From assembly GCA_964354345.1 (NCBI GenBank), contig CAYGZL010000017.1, positions 1 to 64,000 of the forward strand: a DNA stretch of 64,000 nt, in the 5' to 3' direction. How positions within the stretch are numbered: the first letter of the stretch is position 1; each line of letters begins with the position of its first letter. The notes under the pieces were generated by a model. It was given only the letters and a program-made list of their open reading frames with translations. It was not told the DNA's origin and did not search any database. The position numbers and the translations under genes were made by a program. This DNA comes from CAYGZL01 sp964354345. Lineage in GTDB: Bacteria; Chloroflexota; Anaerolineae; Anaerolineales; UBA4823. Of the stretch, positions 7,843 through 17,037 are shown in pieces.

Positions 7843-8052
7843 AGTCTCAAACTCGACTCGCGTCCCCAGGTCGGACTGATAAAGCAATCTTCCTTGAGCA
7901 ATGATGGCGTATGCCAGTTCAATCGGGGCAATATTGAGCAATAATACATCGATCCGGTCGGTATTCAAAGTCTTTGCTAACTCATGCGCCAATCAATAGC
8001 GGATTTCGTGAACTGGGTTCGCTTTTTCCAACAGAATGCCTAAATGGAATTC
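7831..8052 (-). pseudogene. C-terminal remnant of a MntA/MNT-type nucleotidyltransferase antitoxin
   Basis: No intact gene lies in 7752-8211. Reading the minus strand from 8052 gives EFHLGILLEKANPVHEIRY, then a TGA (7993-7995), then LAHELAKTLNTDRIDVLLLN, IAPIELAYAIIAQGRLLYQS and DLGTRVEFETKTL before a TAA. The second half fits the C-terminal part of the small nucleotidyltransferases of HepT/MntA systems (DVLLLNIAPIELAY, then GRLLY, then a RVEFE helix). The N-terminal GSxARG...DxD catalytic part is missing and one stop interrupts the rest, so this is a dead fragment. No HepT partner is visible. The bases 8053-8211 hold nothing I can identify. Confidence 0.6.
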
Positions 8053-8211
8053 TTGTCATGAAGATTAGTCACATCCATGAAAAAGATAATACACGAAGGT
8101 ACATTTCACCGCATAGCTGGTGTGGCAACATAGTGGGATTAAACAATTAACTCAGGTGAGTTGGTGGAGCGGTATGACCTGGCCGAGCCCTGCATTACCT
8201 TTGCGTGTGCC

Positions 8212-10437
8212 TTAACGATAGGTAGTGGGCAGAAACAGGAAAACCCGCGGATCGAGTTTCGTGATGAACGCATCGTATAACCCACCGCGGGACGACTGGA
8301 GCGGGTTCATCGTGAGAAAGTTTGTAGCATTGGTCTCGCCAACAACGTATACATTATCCTGGGCATCGAGCGCGATGTCGGTGCCTAACGCGTCATTCGA
8401 ACCGCCGCTCTGGGTACCGATCAACGTTGAGAAGACCAGCGCACTGCCGGCTGCATTGAAGCGTGTGACGAACGCAAAACAGGTGCCGACCTTACCGTTC
8501 AGGAACGAACCGCCCGTCGGGAAATTGGCAGAGCAAGTGTAGCCCGTTACGAATGCGTTGTATGTTGAATCCACCGCGATACCGCCATAGGGGCCATGCC
8601 CACTGTCATAATTCTCGTCGTTGTTGCCGCCAAGGTATGTCGAATAAACAAACGCGTTGCCCGCGGCGTTGAGTTTCGTCACGAATGCATCACCCCGTTC
8701 GCTGCCATAAGTCGGCTGAAAGGCATTCATCAACGGAAAGTCCAGATTGGATTGGGTCACGCCTGTGATGTAGGCATTCCCCAGATTGTCCAATGCGATC
8801 CCAGAGGCTTCATCGGTCTGGCTGCCGCCGAGATAGGTGGAGTAGATCAGCGTGGTGCCGTCCGCTTTGACCTTTGTCACGAAGGCATCATGGTGACTAG
8901 ACGTGCCGCCGCCGATGGTAGGTTGCGCCGCATTCAGCACAGGAAAGTTCGTGGAGTAGGTATTGCCCACCACGTAAATGTCGTGTTCACTGTCCACGGC
9001 GACATCGGTCGCGTATTCGTAGGAATTGCCGCAAAGAAACATTGAGAACACCACTGCCGAACCGGCAGGATTGATTTTCAAAACGAATACATGCGTGCTG
9101 GAAGTTAACGGGTTCCCAGGGAAACCCTTGCCCGCGTCGCCAACAATATAGACACTGCCCTGATCATCGACGGCGATGGCGTTGGCGGCGTCCGCGATTG
9201 AGCCTCCCAGGAAGGTCGAATAGATCAACTCACTGCCTGCAGCGTTCAACTTGGACACGAACACATCGCAGTTGGTCGTCTCTCCATGGGTGCCCTGGAT
9301 AGGATTTACCGTCGGAAAATCCGTTGAATTGGTGCAGCCGGTGACATAGGCATTGCCGCTGCTGTCCAGCGCAATCCCACCTGCGCGCTCAGTTCCAAAT
9401 GAATCCTCCCAATCACTACCGCCGAGGTACGTCGCATAGACAAGCGCTGTGCCAGTCGGATTGATCTTCACAACGAATGCGTCCTTGCCGCCGTTGAGTG
9501 AGTTTGAGATTGGGCTCTGGGTCGGGAAGTTGGTGGATCCCGTAACACCCGTGATGTACGCATTACCGGCGCTGTCCACCGCAACACTCTTGGCTCCGTC
9601 GAAAGCGCTGCCGCCGATGTAGGTGCTGTAGATCATTAGTGGGTCAATCGTGAGAGGTTCGTTCGGATCATAGTCGCCCAACGCGAAGCCAATGCTGTCA
9701 TCCGCCCTCAGCGCATACTGCACCGTCACACTCACACGCACTCCACCACTCGTCTGCCATGCAGTCGGCGCTTTTTCGATCAGCGTCGCCGCGTTGTCAA
9801 GTTCGAGGAGCAAATCGCTTGTTTGCTCGTCCACACGCACACTCGTCACGCCCTCGTAGCGCCAGCGAATGCCTGATGGGTTGGCATGCGGCGCAAGCGA
9901 ATACGTGCCTTTCAGTGTGCTCTACGCGCCGTCGTAGCGCAGGTCTATGCCCGGGTAGATCTGCTCATAGACAATACCGGCGTATGTCGACAGGTCGGTG
10001 AGCCAGCGCGACGGCTCATTGCCAATAAAGTAATTGACAGTGCCAGGCAGTCGTTTGGCACTGACCACTCGATGCGCGTCGTCCACGCCATCAAAGTGCA
10101 GACGCACAACTGGACGGGTTTGGTCTTCGGTTTGCCGTCCACGGTCGGTCGTTGGCAGCGACAACACCACCGCATCATCTTCAAAAAACAGCATGCCGCC
10201 CATGGCGTGCGTCTGATAACGCACGACGGCATCGGATTGTCCCTCGTTCGGCACGAAGGAGAGCGGTAGCAGTCCATAGCGAGCCGCTACATTCGACATT
10301 GGAGCGGCGGGCGAGGGAATCGGGGCTTTTGTCTGCTTGGCATCAGCAAATGATGCACGTGTCGCCAGTAGTAACAATAGAACCGCGACGATGATGAAAG
10401 TACGCGGTTTTGTCGCATGATTTGTGTAGATGTACAT
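8212..10437 (-). pseudogene. SBBP-repeat beta-propeller protein, interrupted by one amber codon
   Basis: Two open frames, 9922-10437 and 8212-9921, lie in the same frame and are separated only by a TAG at 9922-9924. Joined, they encode about 741 residues. They comprise a signal peptide (TFIIVAVLLLLLATRASFADA), a domain with SFVPNEGQSDAVVRYQTHA and YEQIYPGIDLRYDGA, then about eight SBBP repeats of the type GNAYITGVTGSTNFPTQSP...DAFVVKINPTGTALVYATYLGGS. The C-terminus ends VFLFLPTTYR. The protein would be secreted and form a propeller. Coding sense continues cleanly past the stop (STLKGTYSLAPHANPSGIRW), so the nonsense change is recent, is a sequencing error, or is read through. No -10 of good quality is visible upstream. 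Confidence 0.8.
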
Positions 10438-10667
10438 CTAATCTCTCCTTCGGGATGTTTGAGCTTCTCGTCATTTATAAAAGCGACAAATAAAATAAAA
10501 TTAGAACGATTATTCTACTCTAGTAATAGTCATCGATGCTATCTGTTCTTCCATCGGTCGATAAGGTAAAATTGCCTTGCCAGGTCATGGTATCCACATG
10601 TTTCAAGTTTGTTATATCATTGTCATTGCTAAAGCTGGGTTATCAAATGGGTTTGTCTCGCGCCTGT

Positions 10668-11330
10668 ATGCACACAAGTGAATTCAGTCATCCCTGGCAG
10701 GTGCGGATTCCAGAGGCCGTTGCTATCCAGGAGCGCCTCAGTTTATTCATCGAACGTCAGGATCGCCTGGGTGAGGTGCGCCGGGTGGCGGGGTTGGATG
10801 TCGGATTCCAACATGGAGGTGTGTTGACCCGAGCGGCTGTGGTCGTGTATAGTTTCCCTGAACTGCGAGAAATTGAAAGCGCCATCGCCTGTTTTCAGAC
10901 CTACTTTCCGTATGTGCCGGGTCTGCTCTCTTTCCGGGAAATTCCTGCCATTTTGGAGGCTATGGAGCAATTAAGTGCCTCACCCGATCTACTGCTATGC
11001 GACGGGCAGGGAATCGCCCATCCCCGCCGCTGCGGATTAGCCTCTCACCTGGGACTGCTGTGCGACCTGCCCGCTATTGGCGCCGCCAAGAGCCGCCTGA
11101 TTGGCATTCATCAGCCGGTGGGAGATGGGCGTGGCGATTGGCAGCCCCTGCTCGATGGCGAGGAAGTGATTGGCGCGGTGTTGCGTAGCCGGTCAGGTGT
11201 CCGTCCATTATTCGTCTCCATCGGTCACCGCCTCAGCCTGGAGACTGCGATATCCTATACATTACATATGATCGGCAACCACCGTCTACCTGAACCCCTG
11301 CGACGGGCTCACCATCTGGCGTCTGGGTAA
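10668..11330 (+). CDS. nfi: Endonuclease V (deoxyinosine 3' endonuclease)
   Basis: A 220-aa enzyme that nicks DNA (or RNA) next to inosine in deaminated-adenine repair. The active-site residues of the family are visible: Asp44 in AGLDVGF, Glu91 in YVPGLLSFREIP, Asp112 in LLCDGQGIAHPRR and a His near residue 215 in PLRRAHH, with Lys141 in IGAAKS. I start at the ATG at 10668, which gives the usual family length. The open frame runs back to 10536, but that extra part is hydrophobic and unlike the family. No clear ribosome binding site precedes it. The deacetylase gene follows 63 bp later. Confidence 0.9.
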   Translation: MHTSEFSHPWQVRIPEAVAIQERLSLFIERQDRLGEVRRVAGLDVGFQHGGVLTRAAVVVYSFPELREIESAIACFQTYFPYVPGLLSFREIPAILEAMEQLSASPDLLLCDGQGIAHPRRCGLASHLGLLCDLPAIGAAKSRLIGIHQPVGDGRGDWQPLLDGEEVIGAVLRSRSGVRPLFVSIGHRLSLETAISYTLHMIGNHRLPEPLRRAHHLASG

Positions 11331-11393
11331 ATATCATCAAGTATAATTCCTTTGATCTGTCAAGTTTTCGTTATTCCACTCACGGAGAATTCC

Positions 11394-12284
11394 ATGCATC
11401 CCAATCCTGTTCTAAAGAAATTAGGTTTCGCTAACGATGACCGGGTAGTGATTTTCCACACCGATGATGTTGGTATGTGCCAGGCGTCACTGACCGCCTT
11501 CAGTGACCTGGATGGTTTTGGTCTGATCTCCTCCGGCGCGATGATGGTGCCATCCCCCTGGTTTCTAGCTGTGGCTGACTATTGCCGGCAACATCCCCAA
11601 GTTGATCTGGGGGTACATCTGACACTAACTAGTGAGTGGGAGACCTACCGTTGGGGACCCATCTCCACTCGTGATCCCGCCAGCGGATTGATCGATGCAG
11701 AAGGATATTTTTTAAAAAAGCACACCCTGGTGTGGGATCAGGCTGACCCAGAGTTTGTGCAGGCTGAGTTACAGGCTCAAGTAAACTGTGCCCTGACAGC
11801 GGGTGTGGATATTACCCATCTGGATGGTCACATGGGTGCTGTGGCTCACATGAAGTTCCTTCCGGCCTATGTGCAGCTTGCGTTATTTCATCGTCTGCCT
11901 TTCTTGGCCGCGCGGATGGATCAAGCCGCCTATGAAGCAAGAGGTATGGAAAGTTCCACTGCCGCTATCGCGGTCCAGATGATTGCTCAGCTTGAGGAGA
12001 TGGGTGTACCACTGCTTGATTTCGCCACAGGACTACCTCTGAACCGCCTGGAAAATCGTCTGGAACAGGCAAAGCAGGTGTTAGCTAAGGTTCCTGCAGG
12101 AATCACCCATTTTATTATTCACCCTGCCCAGGATACACCCGAACTGCGCGCCATCGCCTCTGATTGGCAATGTCGGGTTGCCGATTACCAGACATTCATG
12201 AGCGAAGAAATGAGAACCTGGATAAAAAATACTGGTATTCAGGTCATCGGATATCGCCCGTTGCGGGATTTATTACGCGGGTAA
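11394..12284 (+). CDS. ChbG/HpnK-type (YdjC) carbohydrate deacetylase
   Basis: A 296-aa metal-dependent deacetylase of the YdjC family, whose members remove acetyl groups from chito-oligosaccharides or related amino sugars. Metal ligands are visible in HTDDVGMCQA (Asp pair, near residues 21-31), DLGVHLTLTSEW (His, near 71-82) and ITHLDGHMGAV (His pair, near 143-153). A late HFIIHPAQD block is also conserved. I start at the ATG at 11394 because GGAG lies 6 nt upstream. A GTG or ATG further up at 11352 adds a non-family extension. The substrate is not known. Confidence 0.87.
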   Translation: MHPNPVLKKLGFANDDRVVIFHTDDVGMCQASLTAFSDLDGFGLISSGAMMVPSPWFLAVADYCRQHPQVDLGVHLTLTSEWETYRWGPISTRDPASGLIDAEGYFLKKHTLVWDQADPEFVQAELQAQVNCALTAGVDITHLDGHMGAVAHMKFLPAYVQLALFHRLPFLAARMDQAAYEARGMESSTAAIAVQMIAQLEEMGVPLLDFATGLPLNRLENRLEQAKQVLAKVPAGITHFIIHPAQDTPELRAIASDWQCRVADYQTFMSEEMRTWIKNTGIQVIGYRPLRDLLRG

Positions 12285-12298
12285 ACATGTACAGGCGG

Positions 12299-12961
12299 TT
12301 ATGGATTATTCTTGTATGTGTGATAAATCTCTAAAACCTGATCAGCGTAGCTATAACCGACACTGCTCGGTCCATAGGCATGCAGAGCTTCCCGTACATC
12401 GCCATATTTATTAATTAAAGTCGCCAGCATTTTTGTACCAAAAGACAGGTTAAATTCTGGATTTTTCAGTTCTTCGATGGTAGGGCGGTCAGCAAAACAC
12501 GGGCCGTTTGGACATTGAAAGCTGGCTGCCAGGCCATCTCTGGGCATCACCTGCATTAAACCGACTGCACCGGAGTGCGAATAGGCCTGGGCGTTGCCAC
12601 TGCTTTCTGTCCAGATTAGTGCCGCGACCAGTTCAGGCTCTAAGTTTACCCGCACGGCATATCGAGTAATCAACTCGCACCATTGGTAAATTTTCTCCGG
12701 GTAATTCCCAATTAATTGGCATTCAATTTCTCCAGGGTTTGCAGGTCCACCTGGTGTACTTTGAGATTGTTGGTAGGTCGCCTGCGCGTTGAGTGAATTA
12801 ACACCAGACGCAGCTTCGATCGGTGCGATAAGGATTGTTTGCGCTGGAAAAGCTTCCACCGGGATGGCCAGTTGTGATGTCAGCAAATAGAACAGGGCGG
12901 TCAAGCATAGACTGGCCAGGGCGGTACTACGAATAACCAGCTTGGCGAAAGTATTGTTCAC
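12299..12961 (-). CDS. Secreted lytic transglycosylase (SLT domain)
   Basis: A 220-aa protein with an N-terminal signal anchor (ALASLCLTALFYLLTSQLAI) and a C-terminal lytic transglycosylase domain that cleaves peptidoglycan to 1,6-anhydro-muropeptides. The catalytic Glu is in LIWTESSGNAQAYSHSGA, followed by VGLMQVMPRDG and the LNLSFGTK-type NxxxG block (FNLSFGTKML). The C-terminal HAYGPSSVGYSYADQV closes the lysozyme fold. I prefer the GTG at 12959-12961, which has AAGAGGTG 8 nt upstream, to the TTG at 12982. It is preceded by a well-formed promoter with a LexA-like operator. Confidence 0.87.
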   Translation of the reverse strand: MNNTFAKLVIRSTALASLCLTALFYLLTSQLAIPVEAFPAQTILIAPIEAASGVNSLNAQATYQQSQSTPGGPANPGEIECQLIGNYPEKIYQWCELITRYAVRVNLEPELVAALIWTESSGNAQAYSHSGAVGLMQVMPRDGLAASFQCPNGPCFADRPTIEELKNPEFNLSFGTKMLATLINKYGDVREALHAYGPSSVGYSYADQVLEIYHTYKNNP

Positions 12962-12986
12962 AGAAAATTCACCTCTTGACAAAATC

Positions 12987-12998
12987 GAACATTTGTTC
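12987..12998 (-). promoter_or_regulatory. LexA-like operator (GAAC-N4-GTTC)
   Basis: A perfect dyad GAACATTTGTTC covers 12987-12998, in the wider context CGAACATTTGTTCT. It matches the Gram-positive-type SOS box core (GAAC, four bases, GTTC) that Chloroflexota LexA proteins may share. It begins 3 bp downstream of the -10 of the lytic transglycosylase promoter, covering the likely transcription start, which is the classical place for repression. The dyad is short and could bind another repressor. Confidence 0.5.
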
Positions 12999-13001
12999 TA
13001 T

Positions 13002-13029
13002 ATTATATGCTGATCTGCTGATCCGTCAA
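13002..13029 (-). promoter_or_regulatory. Sigma-70-type promoter of the lytic transglycosylase gene
   Basis: On the minus strand TTGACG (13024-13029) is followed after 16 bp by a perfect TATAAT (13002-13007). The predicted start of transcription falls near 12995, within the LexA-like dyad, giving a leader of about 35 nt with an AAGAGGTG site before the GTG start. Confidence 0.7.
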
Positions 13030-13079
13030 GATTTTTCAAGTGAGAAAAAGTATTTTCTAATCTAGGTATGGAGGTTATT

Positions 13080-13955
13080 ATGAACGAAAATAAAGCCACT
13101 TTAGGCCGATTAACTTCCTCTCTGCCGCATCCCAGGCTACGCCGGGGAATGGCATTTGGCGCAATCCTTGTCACAGCGTTGCTGGCGTTCGAAATATTCA
13201 ACTATAGCACTACAGATTATGCCTTACGGGATCTGTTGGGTGATTTTAGTTTCATGGAAATCCGTTGGGCAACGATTCTAGCTCTCGCGTTCTGTGGCAT
13301 TGATTTTGCTGGTATTGCCAGGCTGTTTACACCCGAGGAGCGTACCTCAGGTCAGAATGATGTCTGGTATTTATTCGGCGCCTGGTTGCTGGCCGCAACA
13401 ATGAACGCGATGTTAACCTGGTGGGGCGTTTCTTTAGCAGTTCTGAATCACCAAATGATTGGTTCGGCAGTAATCGAAAGAGCTACTCTCCTACGAGTGG
13501 TGCCGATCTTCATCGCGGTGCTTGTATGGTTGATTCGGGTGCTGATTATCGGCACCTTCTCAGTCGCAGGCGAGCGCATGTTTGGTCAGGAACCGGTGGC
13601 TCATTTGTTGGGAGCTGACCGACCAACCACCCAAATGCTGCCCGGTGAACGACCAGCTTATCGCCAGCCAGGTCGAATTCCAGCTCCCCAGCCTCAGCCG
13701 GTGAGGGCAACACCTGCGAGCGGCACAGCTACCCTGTCGACCCAGGCTCAATATTCTCAACCAGCCGCTGCAATCCGACCTGCTTCTCGACCCCCAACCC
13801 AGGCTGACCCTGCCCCAGCAAAATCGGATCTTACCTATGTTCCTGTGCAGTTGGCTTCCTCCACCCATCGGGTAAAACAGCCTGTGGAGAACGGAACAAC
13901 ATCCACTGATAATGAAAGCAACGCCTCGCGTGCGAAGAGGATCAGTTTCAAATAA
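13080..13955 (+). CDS. Four-helix membrane protein with Pro/Gln-rich tail, unknown function
   Basis: A 291-aa protein I do not recognise. I start at the ATG at 13080 because GGAGG lies 5 nt upstream. Residues about 20-40 (MAFGAILVTALLAFEIFNYS), 60-85 (IRWATILALAFCGIDFAGIARL), 100-125 (WYLFGAWLLAATMNAMLTWW) and 145-170 (RVVPIFIAVLVWLIRVLIIG) are hydrophobic helices. The remaining 110 residues are Pro, Gln, Ala and Thr rich with no fold apparent and end in a basic RAKRISFK. The 5' end lies opposite the lytic transglycosylase promoter, so the shared 80-bp gap may serve both. Confidence 0.75.
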   Translation: MNENKATLGRLTSSLPHPRLRRGMAFGAILVTALLAFEIFNYSTTDYALRDLLGDFSFMEIRWATILALAFCGIDFAGIARLFTPEERTSGQNDVWYLFGAWLLAATMNAMLTWWGVSLAVLNHQMIGSAVIERATLLRVVPIFIAVLVWLIRVLIIGTFSVAGERMFGQEPVAHLLGADRPTTQMLPGERPAYRQPGRIPAPQPQPVRATPASGTATLSTQAQYSQPAAAIRPASRPPTQADPAPAKSDLTYVPVQLASSTHRVKQPVENGTTSTDNESNASRAKRISFK

Positions 13956-14082
13956 TATTCGCATCTTTCTCCGGCCTCTCTTTCCTGAGTTTGATGAAAA
14001 TATCCAGGCAGAATTCCTCCAGCGATGGGGGATTTCTGTTTTAAGATGGGTTATGTTATAGTATCGCTACCCAGGAACTTGT

Positions 14083-15312
14083 ATGATGGACTTCATAAAC
14101 CAACAATTGCTTTATCAGGAAGAGCCTCGGGTGCTGGAATTTGAGGCAGATATTATCGAACAGCGCGATCTTCCGGGTGGTCGCATGGGGATCCTCTTGG
14201 ACCGGACATATTTCTATCCGACAGGAGGTGGGCAAGAGCATGATATTGGTTTTCTGGGCGATGCGCAGGTGGTAGATGTTTATAAAGAAGGTGATCCATT
14301 TTACCTGGTGCATGTCGTTGATCGAAAACTCCCTCCCGGACTTACCCGAGCTCGCATTGATTATCCACGGCGCTTAGGGCACATGCAACATCATTCAGCG
14401 CAGCATCTCCTCTCGCAGTGTTTGATCCGACTTTTCGAGATTGACTCCATCTCAGCCAATATCAACGGTGACACGCCCTCTACACTCGACCTGGCTGTAC
14501 CCAACCTGACCTGCGAGCAAATTTACCAGGTGGAGGAACTGGCGAACCAGGTTATCTTCGCTGATTATCCGATTAAGACTTATTTCGTCACGCCTGCTCA
14601 GCTCCAGGCATTACCGCTACGTTGGCCGGCGAAGGTTGCTGAAAACATCCGCATTGTAGAAATTGAAGGATTAGATTACACGGCCTGTGGTGGGACGCAC
14701 TGCTATTCCACAGGCATGATCGGCATGGTGAAGATCATAAAAACCGAACGCCAAAACGAACAGACGCGGATCTCTTTTGTCGCTGGATGGCAGGCTTATG
14801 GGTTCTTCCGTCAATACCAAAACACAGTGCAGGATCTGGCGGGGCAGATGAGTATTCACCCGGCTGAGTTGGTTAATACAGTCAGCCGACAGGTTGAGCT
14901 ACTTAAGAGCGCTCAAAAAGAACTGCAAATCCTGCGCCAGGAGCGCCTGGTCTATGCCGCGCATCAGTTGGCTGACAATGCAAGCCCATTGGGTGACCGG
15001 CGAATCGTTGTTCAGGATTGCACTGGTCGCCCGGCGGGTGAGTTGCGCGCCCTGGCCAGCGAATTAGCCCGGATACCGGGCGTCATCGCTGTGCTGGCTG
15101 CCTTAGATGGTCAGAAGTTATCGGTTGTAACTGCCTGTGCAATCGATAGTGGCATCTCAGCGCGTGATTTACTCGCTCAACTGCTGACATTGGTTGGCGG
15201 ACGAGGTGGAGGAGAAGCTCGCCTGGCGCAGGGTGGTGGGGCAGGGGGGCCAGAGCAGGTCAGGTTTTTACTTGCTCAAGCAGAATTATTCGTCCAAAAA
15301 TTGCTCGCTTAA
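14083..15312 (+). CDS. AlaX-type alanyl-tRNA editing protein with DHHA1 domain
   Basis: A 409-aa protein homologous to the editing and C-terminal parts of alanyl-tRNA synthetase, without the aminoacylation domain. It should hydrolyse mischarged Ser- or Gly-tRNA(Ala) in trans. An N-terminal beta-barrel (YFYPTGGGQEHD, residues 44-55) is followed by the zinc motif HxxxH in MQHHSAQHLL (near 102-111). The second half, CxxxH, is in TACGGTHCYST (near 205-215). After a coiled segment comes a DHHA1-like domain ending in VGGRGGGEARLAQGGG, the glycine-rich end of AlaRS. AGGA precedes two tandem ATGs (14083, 14086), and either could start. Confidence 0.88.
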   Translation: MMDFINQQLLYQEEPRVLEFEADIIEQRDLPGGRMGILLDRTYFYPTGGGQEHDIGFLGDAQVVDVYKEGDPFYLVHVVDRKLPPGLTRARIDYPRRLGHMQHHSAQHLLSQCLIRLFEIDSISANINGDTPSTLDLAVPNLTCEQIYQVEELANQVIFADYPIKTYFVTPAQLQALPLRWPAKVAENIRIVEIEGLDYTACGGTHCYSTGMIGMVKIIKTERQNEQTRISFVAGWQAYGFFRQYQNTVQDLAGQMSIHPAELVNTVSRQVELLKSAQKELQILRQERLVYAAHQLADNASPLGDRRIVVQDCTGRPAGELRALASELARIPGVIAVLAALDGQKLSVVTACAIDSGISARDLLAQLLTLVGGRGGGEARLAQGGGAGGPEQVRFLLAQAELFVQKLLA

Positions 15313-15324
15313 ACCGGAATTATT

Positions 15325-16332
15325 TTATTGGGTCGCGAAGGTATCAATTAACAACCTGACATCACCGCCCACGGGGTAGAGGATCGGGCATGTGCAGCCA
15401 TGCCTACGATATTCTGTCACCTTTGCGCGCGCCTCGGCAGGTGTGCCAGATGCAGTGATGCGGAGAATTAACTCCTCGGGTACCAGGTGCTTGGCGCGGT
15501 TAATTTGCTCTTTTGTGGCGGGCCAACCCAGGATGGATTGAATGGCAGCCACCACCTCCTGTGACACCCCAGAGGCTTTAGCAATATGGGGTTGTTGCGC
15601 CAGGTACTGACACAACAGCATACGCGTTGAGTCAATCGCCCGCTCATGGTCGAGATCAACTGAGCATACCACAAGCTGTGGACGATCCAGGGATTCCAGG
15701 TTGCGTCCGGCGCGCCGGGCGCCTGCTTCGAGGAACTCCAAGGCGTTGTCGTTGTATTCAGGCGGGACACAGTAGTTAAGCACCACGCCGTCGGCGATCT
15801 CGCCAGACAGTTCCATCATTTTGTCACCGGTAGCGCCGATCATGATGGGAATCTGGCGTGGCTCCCGCCGGCCATGCACCACATCCAGCTCGATACCATC
15901 CACATGAATAAAATCCCCATGAAATGTAACACGCTCCATGTTCAACAGGCGACGTAATATTTCAACGGTTTCCCGCATCGCGACGAGTGGTTTCCGGCGG
16001 TCTACGCCTACATTGCGTGCCAATGGATCCCACCAGGCGCCAATCCCGCAAATGATGCGGTTTGGTGCCAGGTCATCCAGAGTAAGAAAGGTGGCAGCCA
16101 GGAGACCAATGTTGCGTGTCCAGTTGTTGATCACCCCCGAGCCAACTTTAATCCACTCGGTGACTGCTGCATAGGCAGCCATCGGAACGATTGCATCGCG
16201 CACCAGGCGCGACTCAGCCTGCCAGACCGCTTCAAATCCGTGTTGTTCCGCATAACGGACATACTCCAGGCCATCGCGCAGGTCATGAGCGTCCTGTAGA
16301 TAGAGAGCCACTCGTTCAGTCATCCGCTTCAC
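15325..16332 (-). CDS. LLM-class F420-dependent oxidoreductase
   Basis: A 335-aa (or 332-aa) luciferase-like TIM-barrel enzyme. In this class the cofactor is FMN or F420. Its position next to cofC makes F420 much more likely, as with methylenetetrahydromethanopterin-reductase-like enzymes. Typical blocks are YVRYAEQHGFEAVWQAES (residues 24-41), VGSGVINNWTRN near 63-74, ICGIGAWWDPLARNVGV and VPIMIGATGDKMMELSGEIADG (split as QIPIMIGATGDKM and ELSGEIADGVVL). The GTG start overlaps the stop of cofC. An in-frame ATG nine bases on is an alternative. The final gene of the F420 cluster. The substrate is unknown. Confidence 0.88.
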   Translation of the reverse strand: MKRMTERVALYLQDAHDLRDGLEYVRYAEQHGFEAVWQAESRLVRDAIVPMAAYAAVTEWIKVGSGVINNWTRNIGLLAATFLTLDDLAPNRIICGIGAWWDPLARNVGVDRRKPLVAMRETVEILRRLLNMERVTFHGDFIHVDGIELDVVHGRREPRQIPIMIGATGDKMMELSGEIADGVVLNYCVPPEYNDNALEFLEAGARRAGRNLESLDRPQLVVCSVDLDHERAIDSTRMLLCQYLAQQPHIAKASGVSQEVVAAIQSILGWPATKEQINRAKHLVPEELILRITASGTPAEARAKVTEYRRHGCTCPILYPVGGDVRLLIDTFATQ

Positions 16333-16997
16333 ATCCTTTCATCAGGAATTTCTAACTCATCTACGACTCTTCTCAACACTTCTGGTTCGAGCAGATAGTG
16401 TTCAAATTCCGCACTGACCTGTTCAAGGTCTTCAGGCAAATCCATGTCCAACCCCAGGGAAGGCAAGGTAACTATTTCCAGGCGCGCACCGGCTTCTCTT
16501 GCGCTGGCGCAGTGGCGTTGAAAAGATCCAGGGCCGAATTCGTAGGGGATTACCCCCAATGGGCAAATCAGCAACGCATTTGTTCCTAGTTGGTGACGAT
16601 CGGGTGCGATAACAACAACCGGTGGGTCGCAGGCGCGTTCAATCATGGCATGGATATCTTCAACCGTGAGAAGCGGCAGGTCAGCCGGGACGATTAACAC
16701 ACCCCGGGTCTGGTAATTCTTTACCACGACAGTAGCACGCGCCAGCGCCAGGTTAAGCTGGGGAGCCCCGTTCTCCTGAACAGTGCGCGCACCATGTTGC
16801 CGCGCCAGAGCCAGGGCAGCCGGGTCACGACTGACCACCAGCACATGTTCAATATCCGGAATAGAAGTCAGGGTTTCAAGGGTGTGGGAGAGTAAGCGCC
16901 GGTTCAGGTCAGTGCGTTCATCTTCGGTGAGTACACCAGACAGGCGGCTTTTACCACGACGTAAGGGTTTTATAGGGACAATCGCCCAGAGGGTCAT
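16329..16997 (-). CDS. cofC: 2-phospho-L-lactate (or PEP) guanylyltransferase, F420 biosynthesis
   Basis: A 222-aa nucleotidyltransferase that activates 2-phospholactate or phosphoenolpyruvate with GTP for F420 assembly. The MobA-like N-terminus IVPIKPLRRGKSRLSGVL (residues 6-23) carries the GTP-binding lysines. VLIVPADLPLLTVEDI near 101-116 has the metal-binding Asp, and the C-terminal LGLDMDLPEDL block is diagnostic of CofC/FbiD. Start by ATG with GAAGGAAGG upstream. Overlaps the following oxidoreductase by 4 bp and follows cofD by about 40 bp. Confidence 0.93.
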   Translation of the reverse strand: MTLWAIVPIKPLRRGKSRLSGVLTEDERTDLNRRLLSHTLETLTSIPDIEHVLVVSRDPAALALARQHGARTVQENGAPQLNLALARATVVVKNYQTRGVLIVPADLPLLTVEDIHAMIERACDPPVVVIAPDRHQLGTNALLICPLGVIPYEFGPGSFQRHCASAREAGARLEIVTLPSLGLDMDLPEDLEQVSAEFEHYLLEPEVLRRVVDELEIPDERM

Positions 16998-17037
16998 AAA
17001 AACGGTGACCTTCCTTCTTGTGGATTTTAACCCACAG

